The notes under the pieces: model-generated | What the model saw: only the letters and a program-made list of their open reading frames with translations | What the model was told of the DNA's origin: nothing | Databases searched by the model: none | Source of the DNA: Dechloromonas sp. | GTDB lineage: Bacteria > Pseudomonadota > Gammaproteobacteria > Burkholderiales > Rhodocyclaceae | Length of the DNA: 64,000 nucleotides | Assembly (NCBI GenBank): GCA_016790815.1 | Contig: JAEUOG010000018.1 | Location: 1-64,000, forward strand | Reading direction: 5' to 3' | Part shown: positions 59,223 to 64,000 of the stretch, in pieces | Layout of the letters: every line of letters begins with the position of its first letter | Position numbering within the stretch: position 1 is the stretch's first letter | Made by a program: the position numbers and the translations under genes

Positions 59223-59672
59223 CTACCTGAGGTTGCCCAACTCCTTCTGAATCGCCTGGATGTTGCGCTCATGCTGTCCGACGCGATCACGGTAGGGGGC
59301 AATACGGTCACCGGACGCACCAGCAGCCTGCTGCTCCGAGAGATCCTTGCGCGCCTGTTCCAGACTGCGCTGCTCGCCGGCCAGTTCCTGTTCGAGAATG
59401 TGGCGACGATCACCATCGCGCGCCTTCTGGGTATCTTCCTGCACGCGAGGGAAGCTTGCCGGAGATGGGTTCGTCACTGCGCTGGACGGCTTGGCCTTGG
59501 GCGGCGCCGGAACAGCATTCTCGGGGCCAGTGGCAATCGCCTTGCAGTTCTTTTCGACGCGCGAGTTGGAAATGACCGTGCCACCGCTGGCATCAATGCA
59601 TTTGTAAATCGTCTGTGCAGAGACCGAGAGCGGAATCAAAGCCACAAACAGGGCAAACGGACTGCGCATCAT
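59223..59672 (-). CDS. DUF4124 domain secreted protein
   Basis: 149 residues from ATG 59672 (an AGGA lies 12 bases upstream; 13 codons further upstream another ATG is possible). The signal peptide ends VSAQ. The DUF4124 motif TIYKCIDASGGTVISNS (two cysteines with Cys56) is followed by a Pro/Ala-rich linker and a charged coiled coil (about 90-148). A periplasmic protein of unknown function, common in betaproteobacteria. It lies downstream of glnA on the same strand beyond a terminator. Confidence 0.85.
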   Translation of the reverse strand: MMRSPFALFVALIPLSVSAQTIYKCIDASGGTVISNSRVEKNCKAIATGPENAVPAPPKAKPSSAVTNPSPASFPRVQEDTQKARDGDRRHILEQELAGEQRSLEQARKDLSEQQAAGASGDRIAPYRDRVGQHERNIQAIQKELGNLR

Positions 59673-59740
59673 CTTCAAAATTCCTGTCAATTTTTTGAGT
59701 GTACCGGACATAACGGCCGAGGCTCAAAAAAGTAAACAAA

Positions 59741-59768
59741 AAAAGGGCGGGAAACCCCGCCCTTTTTT
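59741..59768 (-). terminator. Terminator of glnA
   Basis: The stem GGGCGGG/CCCGCCC with a 4-base loop has an A run on one side and T6 on the other, so on the minus strand it ends in a U run. It lies 14 bases after the glnA stop. Confidence 0.9.
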
Positions 59769-59781
59769 AAGGCCCGGCTAA

Positions 59782-61197
59782 TTAGCAGGAATAGTACAGA
59801 TCGAACTCGACCGGGTGGGTCGTCATGCGAACGCGATTGACTTCGTCCATCTTCAGAGCGATGAAAGCATCGATCCAGTCGTTGGAGAAGACACCACCAC
59901 GGGTCAGGAAGTCACGATCCTTGTCGAGGTTTGCCAGCGCTTCTTCGAGGGAGGCGCAGACGGTCGGGATCTTTGCATCCTCTTCCGGCGGCAGGTCGTA
60001 CAGGTTCTTGTCGGCAGGATCGCCCGGGTGAATCTTGTTCTGGATACCATCCAGACCGGCCATCAGCAGCGCGGCAAAGCACAGGTACGGGTTGGCGATC
60101 GGATCCGGGAAGCGGGTCTCGATACGACGAGCCTTGGTGGAGGCGACGTACGGAATGCGGATGGAAGCCGAACGGTTCTTGGCGGAGTAAGCCAGCTTGA
60201 CCGGCGCTTCGTAGTGCGGAACCAGACGCTTGTAGGAGTTGGTACCCGGGTTGGTGATCGCGTTCAGGGCCTTGGCATGCTTGATGATGCCGCCGATGTA
60301 GAACAGGGCGGTTTCAGACAGACCTGCATAGCCGTCACCGGCGAACAGGTTCTTGCCGTCCTTCCAGATGGACTGGTGAACGTGCATGCCGGAACCGTTG
60401 TCGCCAACGATGGGCTTCGGCATGAAGGTAGCGGTCTTGCCGTACTGGTGCGAAACGTTGTGCACCACGTACTTCAGGATCTGGGTCTGGTCGGCACGCT
60501 TGACCAGGGTGTTGAACACGGTACCGATTTCGCACTGACCGGCAGTGGCGACTTCGTGGTGGTGAACTTCAACCGGGCAGCCGAGGGCTTCCAGCGTCAG
60601 ACACATGGCCGAACGGATATCGTGCAGGCTGTCAACCGGAGGAACCGGGAAGTAGCCGCCCTTGACGGTCGGACGGTGGCCAGTAGAGCCGGAGCCGTCG
60701 TTCTTCTCGCCCGAACCCCAAGCCGCTTCAGCGGAGTGGATCTTCAGGGAGCAGCCGGACATATCGACATTCCACTCGACGCCGTCGAAAATGAAGAATT
60801 CCGGTTCCGGACCGAAGTAGGCGGTATCGCCAATGCCGGAGGACTTCAGATAGGCTTCAGCGCGCTTGGCGATGGAGCGCGGGTCACGGTCGTAGCCACG
60901 GCCGTCAGCCGGATCAACGACGTCACAGGTCAGGACGACGGTGGTTTCGTCAAAGAACGGGTCGATGTAGGCGGTATCCGGATCCGGATTGAGCTGCATG
61001 TCGGAAGCTTGAATACCCTTCCAGCCAGCGATGGAGGAACCGTCGAAGGCGTGACCGTTTTCGAACTTATCTTCGCTGAAGGCAGAAACCGGCACGGTGA
61101 CGTGCTGTTCTTTGCCACGGGTATCGGTGAAACGGAAATCGACGAACTTGGCGTCGTTTTCCTTGATCATCTTGAGCACGTCTTGCGGGGTTGCCAT
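59782..61197 (-). CDS. glnA: GlnA, type I glutamine synthetase
   Basis: ATP-dependent ammonia assimilation to glutamine; dodecamer. 471 residues starting [15 protein letters not shown]. Substrate motifs include [12 protein letters not shown], the metal-site region [21 protein letters not shown], the ATP-binding [17 protein letters not shown], and the adenylylation site NLYDLPPEE with Tyr400, so it is of the GlnE-regulated kind. An AGGAG ribosome binding site precedes ATG. The upstream region carries a sigma-54 promoter and two NtrC-type palindromes. Confidence 0.98.
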   Translation of the reverse strand: MATPQDVLKMIKENDAKFVDFRFTDTRGKEQHVTVPVSAFSEDKFENGHAFDGSSIAGWKGIQASDMQLNPDPDTAYIDPFFDETTVVLTCDVVDPADGRGYDRDPRSIAKRAEAYLKSSGIGDTAYFGPEPEFFIFDGVEWNVDMSGCSLKIHSAEAAWGSGEKNDGSGSTGHRPTVKGGYFPVPPVDSLHDIRSAMCLTLEALGCPVEVHHHEVATAGQCEIGTVFNTLVKRADQTQILKYVVHNVSHQYGKTATFMPKPIVGDNGSGMHVHQSIWKDGKNLFAGDGYAGLSETALFYIGGIIKHAKALNAITNPGTNSYKRLVPHYEAPVKLAYSAKNRSASIRIPYVASTKARRIETRFPDPIANPYLCFAALLMAGLDGIQNKIHPGDPADKNLYDLPPEEDAKIPTVCASLEEALANLDKDRDFLTRGGVFSNDWIDAFIALKMDEVNRVRMTTHPVEFDLYYSC

Positions 61198-61272
61198 AAG
61201 CCTTAATCTCCTAAGAAAACAAGTTGCCGGGCGATCCGGCGACAATCAAAAATTTTGTAACCTGAAGCAATT

Positions 61273-61289
61273 AGCAAAACGTATGCCAA
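61273..61289 (-). promoter_or_regulatory. Sigma-54 promoter of glnA
   Basis: The minus strand reads TTGGCATACGTTTTGCT: GG, exactly 10 bases, then GC, against consensus TTGGCAC-N5-TTGCT (one mismatch in the core). The predicted transcription start is near 61262, giving a 65-base leader before glnA. Confidence 0.85.
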
Positions 61290-61351
61290 TAGCTGTCGGG
61301 CGCTATTTGCATTTTGCCACAACGAGATGCGCGGTTTAAGCAAAGAATTGA

Positions 61352-61368
61352 CGCACCACACAAGTGCG
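61352..61368. promoter_or_regulatory. NtrC binding site 1 upstream of glnA
   Basis: The palindrome CGCAC-N7-GTGCG matches the NtrC dyad GCAC-N7-GTGC. Its centre is about 98 bases upstream of the predicted glnA start. Confidence 0.75.
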
Positions 61369-61382
61369 CCAGCAAAAATTTA

Positions 61383-61399
61383 CGCCCTATTTTGGTGCA
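61383..61399. promoter_or_regulatory. NtrC binding site 2 upstream of glnA
   Basis: CGCCC-N7-GTGCA is one mismatch from the GCAC-N7-GTGC dyad. Its centre is 31 bases (three helical turns) from site 1, about 129 bases upstream of the start, and it overlaps the stop of the CDF gene. Confidence 0.65.
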
Positions 61400-62556
61400 A
61401 CAAAACAATTCAGGGTAACTTGACGAATCGCAGGCAAGGCTTTCAGACGGTCAAGCACCACTTTCTCAGCCTGTCGCAAAGCCTCTCCATTCTCAAACAG
61501 CGCGTAACTGTAGAAAACCTCTGCCTCGATCTGGCCTTTGAGATAGTGCAGCACAATCTTTTCCGGATCAGGCAAGCCGGCGAGCAGCGGCTGCAGTTCA
61601 TCGAGCAGCGCATCACGTGCCGGCAGGCGCGTGGCGTAGGTGTCTGGATCCATGTCGTCTTCCGGGTCGATGTGCACGAGCACATCGAGCACATCGGGAT
61701 GTTCGCGCAGGACTCTGGCGCGGGCCGATTCGGCGATACGATGGCCTTCGGAGACGCTGATCCGTGAGTCAACCTGAACGTGGGTATCTACCAATGCCTG
61801 ATGGGCCATGCGCCGGGTCCGCAATTCATGCAGACCATGCACACCCGGTGTAGCCAGCAAGGTCTTTCGGATGGCCTCGACCTGAGCATCTTCGAGGCCC
61901 GTATCGATCAACTCCTTGATCGCCCCCCAAGCCAATCCGGCGCCCATATGCAGAATCATGAACCCCATGAGCGCTGCTGCCAGCAGATCCAGAAAAGGCC
62001 AGCCCAACAGCGCACCACCGATGCCAACGACTACAACCAGCGCAGATGCCGCGTCGGCCCGCGTGTGCAGCGCGTTGCCGATCAAGAGCTGCGAACGAAG
62101 CTTTTCGGCCACCCGAATCAGGTAGCGATAAAGCGCTTCCTTGCTGATCACCGTAGCAACGGCCACCCAGAATGCTGCCAGCTCAACGCCTGGCAGGGCC
62201 TCGACATGCTGGAGTCGCATCCCCGACTCCCAGAGAATGCCGCCACCAATCAACGTGAGTGACATTCCCAACACGAGGGTTGCGGCTGTTTCAACGCGGG
62301 CGTGGCCATAGGGATGCGCCTGGTCGGCCGGGTGTGCACTCTGACGGCTGGCGTAGATCACCAGAAAGTCCGACAACAGATCAGAAAAAGAATGCAGACC
62401 GTGCGCAATCAGCGATTGCGAATGGGCGAGCCAACCGACAATCAGCTGGGCTACCGTCATCACCAGATTGACCGCGACGCTGACCCAAGTCGCTTTCTGC
62501 GCTGCTACGGAGCGCTCAGATGGCGTACCCACAGCGAGGTCATTCTCAGGTCCCAT
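61387..62556 (-). CDS. Cation diffusion facilitator (CDF) family metal exporter
   Basis: 389 residues, six transmembrane helices (about 20-215). The metal-site motifs are HSFSDLLSD in TM2 (Asp59, Asp63) and HTRADAAS in TM5 (HxxxD). An extended cytoplasmic region comprises a ferredoxin-like CTD (about 225-300) plus about 90 further residues that repeat a similar fold, longer than typical FieF. It exports divalent metal against protons; the metal is unresolved. Its 3' end overlaps the glnA enhancer region. Confidence 0.92.
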   Translation of the reverse strand: MGPENDLAVGTPSERSVAAQKATWVSVAVNLVMTVAQLIVGWLAHSQSLIAHGLHSFSDLLSDFLVIYASRQSAHPADQAHPYGHARVETAATLVLGMSLTLIGGGILWESGMRLQHVEALPGVELAAFWVAVATVISKEALYRYLIRVAEKLRSQLLIGNALHTRADAASALVVVVGIGGALLGWPFLDLLAAALMGFMILHMGAGLAWGAIKELIDTGLEDAQVEAIRKTLLATPGVHGLHELRTRRMAHQALVDTHVQVDSRISVSEGHRIAESARARVLREHPDVLDVLVHIDPEDDMDPDTYATRLPARDALLDELQPLLAGLPDPEKIVLHYLKGQIEAEVFYSYALFENGEALRQAEKVVLDRLKALPAIRQVTLNCFVAPK

Positions 62557-62603
62557 GATGTCTGCCCTATACTATTGGTCTGCAATTCTAGCAGTTGGAG
62601 ATT

Positions 62604-63056
62604 ATGGGAAAGTTAAGCGAGATACTGAGCATGGCGCAGGCGCGGGGCAAAGCCCTTGAGCGACCGTATCAGGGAGAACTGACCCCGCAGGAGGCAAACG
62701 ACCTTTGGCGCCTGGCGCCTGGTGCCAAGCTCGTTGACGTGCGCACGCGCGCCGAATGGGACTGGGTTGGGCGAGTCCCCGGTGCTGTCGAAATCGAGTG
62801 GAACCAGTATCCCGGCGGCGTGCGCAACCCCCATTTCCTAGCTGAACTCAAACGCCAGGTCGACCCTGAGGCCATGGTCATTTTTCTCTGCCGTAGCGGC
62901 GTGCGATCGATCGGCGCGGCAACTGCTGCCACCGAAGCCGGGTACAACGCCTGCTACAACGTCCTTGAAGGCTTCGAGGGAGACAAGGATGCCAACGGGC
63001 ATCGCAACAACATCGGTGGCTGGCGCAAGGCAGGACTCCCCTGGATTCAGGGATAA
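62604..63056 (+). CDS. Rhodanese-domain protein
   Basis: 150 residues with one rhodanese fold: APGAKLVDVRTRAEWDWVG and the active loop CRSGVRS with Cys96. Sulfurtransferase or persulfide carrier. ATG at 62604 is used because TTGGAG, 5 bases upstream, forms the ribosome binding site. Divergent from the CDF gene and 43 bases before nadA; a sulfur-delivery link to the iron-sulfur enzyme NadA is possible but only positional. Confidence 0.93.
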   Translation: MGKLSEILSMAQARGKALERPYQGELTPQEANDLWRLAPGAKLVDVRTRAEWDWVGRVPGAVEIEWNQYPGGVRNPHFLAELKRQVDPEAMVIFLCRSGVRSIGAATAATEAGYNACYNVLEGFEGDKDANGHRNNIGGWRKAGLPWIQG

Positions 63057-63099
63057 TTCCACGGTCAACCGGAAAAAACACACCAATTCAGAGTACAGC

Positions 63100-64000
63100 A
63101 TGCAGACAGCCACCATCGCCTTCGACCCGTTCAACCGCCTCTCCGACGAGGCCTGCCACGAGCGCATCCGCGTCGCCCGTGCCAAGCTCGGCAAGCGAGC
63201 CGTCATTCTCTGCCACCACTACCAGCGCGCCGACGTCTATCAGTATGCTGACCTGACCGGCGACTCGCTCAAGTTGTCGCGGCTTGCCTCGCAGACCGAC
63301 TCAGAATTCGTTATTTTCTGCGGCGTGCATTTCATGGCCGAAGTCGCCGACATCATGACCGCGCCGCACCAGAAAGCCATCCTGCCCGACCTCGCAGCAG
63401 GATGTTCAATGGCCGACATGGCCAACCTGGCCAAGGTCGAGCGTTGCTGGCGCGAGCTGAATGAAGTGCTGAATGCCGAAGAAGAGGTAACGCCAGTCAC
63501 CTACATCAATTCGGCAGCCGACCTCAAAGCCTTCTGCGGTGAACACGGCGGCATCGTATGCACCTCGTCGAACGCGGGCACCATCGCAAAATGGGCTTTC
63601 GACCGTCGTCCGAAGGTCCTGTTCTTTCCCGATCAGCATCTCGGTCGCTGGACCGGACACAACATGGGCATCCCGATGGACGAAATGGTCGTCTGGGACC
63701 CCGATCTGGAACTCGGCGGCCTGACCCCAGCCCAGATCAAGAAGGCAAAAATCCTGCTCTGGAAGGGCCACTGCTCGGTACACCAGATGTTCCAGAAGTC
63801 GCACATTGACGCCTTCCGCGCCAAGTATCCGGACGGCCTCGTCATCTCGCATCCGGAATGCAACTTCGAAGTCTGCTCCGCCTCGGACTATGTCGGATCT
63901 ACCGAGCACATCGTCAAGACCATCAAGGAGGCGCCGGAAGGCACACGCTGGCTGGTCGGCACCGAACTGAACCTGGTCGACCGCCTGGCCAAGGAGGTTT
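63100..64000 (+). CDS. nadA: NadA, quinolinate synthase (3' end outside window)
   Basis: Condenses iminoaspartate and dihydroxyacetone phosphate to quinolinate in NAD synthesis using a [4Fe-4S] cluster. The visible 300 residues start MQTATIAFDPFNRLSD and include ILCHHYQRADV, FCGVHFMAEVADIM, LAAGCSMADM (cluster-type Cys102), LFFPDQHLGRWTG and LLWKGHCSVHQMF with a second candidate cysteine. The third cluster cysteine is probably past the window end. Confidence 0.97.
   Translation, partial: MQTATIAFDPFNRLSDEACHERIRVARAKLGKRAVILCHHYQRADVYQYADLTGDSLKLSRLASQTDSEFVIFCGVHFMAEVADIMTAPHQKAILPDLAAGCSMADMANLAKVERCWRELNEVLNAEEEVTPVTYINSAADLKAFCGEHGGIVCTSSNAGTIAKWAFDRRPKVLFFPDQHLGRWTGHNMGIPMDEMVVWDPDLELGGLTPAQIKKAKILLWKGHCSVHQMFQKSHIDAFRAKYPDGLVISHPECNFEVCSASDYVGSTEHIVKTIKEAPEGTRWLVGTELNLVDRLAKEV

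Overview
The window is high-GC proteobacterial chromosome, most likely a betaproteobacterium of the Rhodocyclales type (Dechloromonas/Azonexus-like). This is inferred from gene content and order (ftsY next to an M16 peptidase pair, rsmD-coaD-ferredoxin; TPR protein-lolB-ispE-tRNA-Gln-prs-rplY-pth-ychF; ribBA-ribH-nusB-thiL-pgpA) and from the abundance of c-di-GMP and hemerythrin signalling proteins. I see no insertion sequence, phage, CRISPR array or rRNA, and no gene-free stretch above 300 bases.

Layout. 1-5.4 kb: ftsY (cut by the window edge) is divergent from an active/inactive M16 peptidase pair with rsmD, coaD and a 2[4Fe-4S] ferredoxin. 5.5-8.4 kb (minus): a dynamin-like GTPase and mutM. 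8.5-15.2 kb: a TPR protein, lolB, ispE, tRNA-Gln, prs, rplY, pth and ychF. 15.2-23.1 kb: a bifunctional GGDEF-EAL protein, a membrane aminopropyltransferase, a YceI protein, riboflavin genes (ribBA with a degenerate second half, ribH), nusB, thiL, pgpA and a HicA-like orphan.

23.2-40.4 kb is the standout region. It is a same-strand signalling island of nine genes, the last eight fused by stop/start overlaps or gaps of no more than 5 bases. In order: hybrid histidine kinase; REC-PAS-PAS-GGDEF(degenerate)-EAL-REC; Cache-PAS-PAS-GAF-PAS kinase; REC-HD-GYP; single REC; MglA-type small GTPase; soluble kinase; a GspE/PilB-type secretion or pilus ATPase with an N-terminal REC domain and a MshEN-like (c-di-GMP-binding type) region; and a hemerythrin-histidine kinase. 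I read it as a phosphorelay plus c-di-GMP plus Ras-like GTPase circuit converging on one motor ATPase, with an oxygen/redox input. I know of no described system with this composition.

40.5-50.8 kb: tRNA-Arg, an HDOD protein, an NlpC/P60 lipoprotein, a succinate-semialdehyde-type dehydrogenase, a Gly/Cys-rich protein, then a minus-strand envelope-type cluster (DUF350, SPFH-SHOCT, double DUF4178, a 47-residue small protein) and an EAL plus HD-GYP pair. 50.8-64 kb: coaX, birA, ntrC and ntrB (minus), an RND efflux pair, a DUF4124 protein, glnA with a recognisable sigma-54 promoter and two NtrC-type palindromes, a CDF transporter, a rhodanese and nadA (cut by the window edge). The ntrBC and glnA parts form a coherent nitrogen-control module.

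A 12-base motif, GTYGACCGYAGC, recurs at least nine times across coding and non-coding DNA and is not explained by any annotated feature. All calls come from reading the sequence; no database search was possible.
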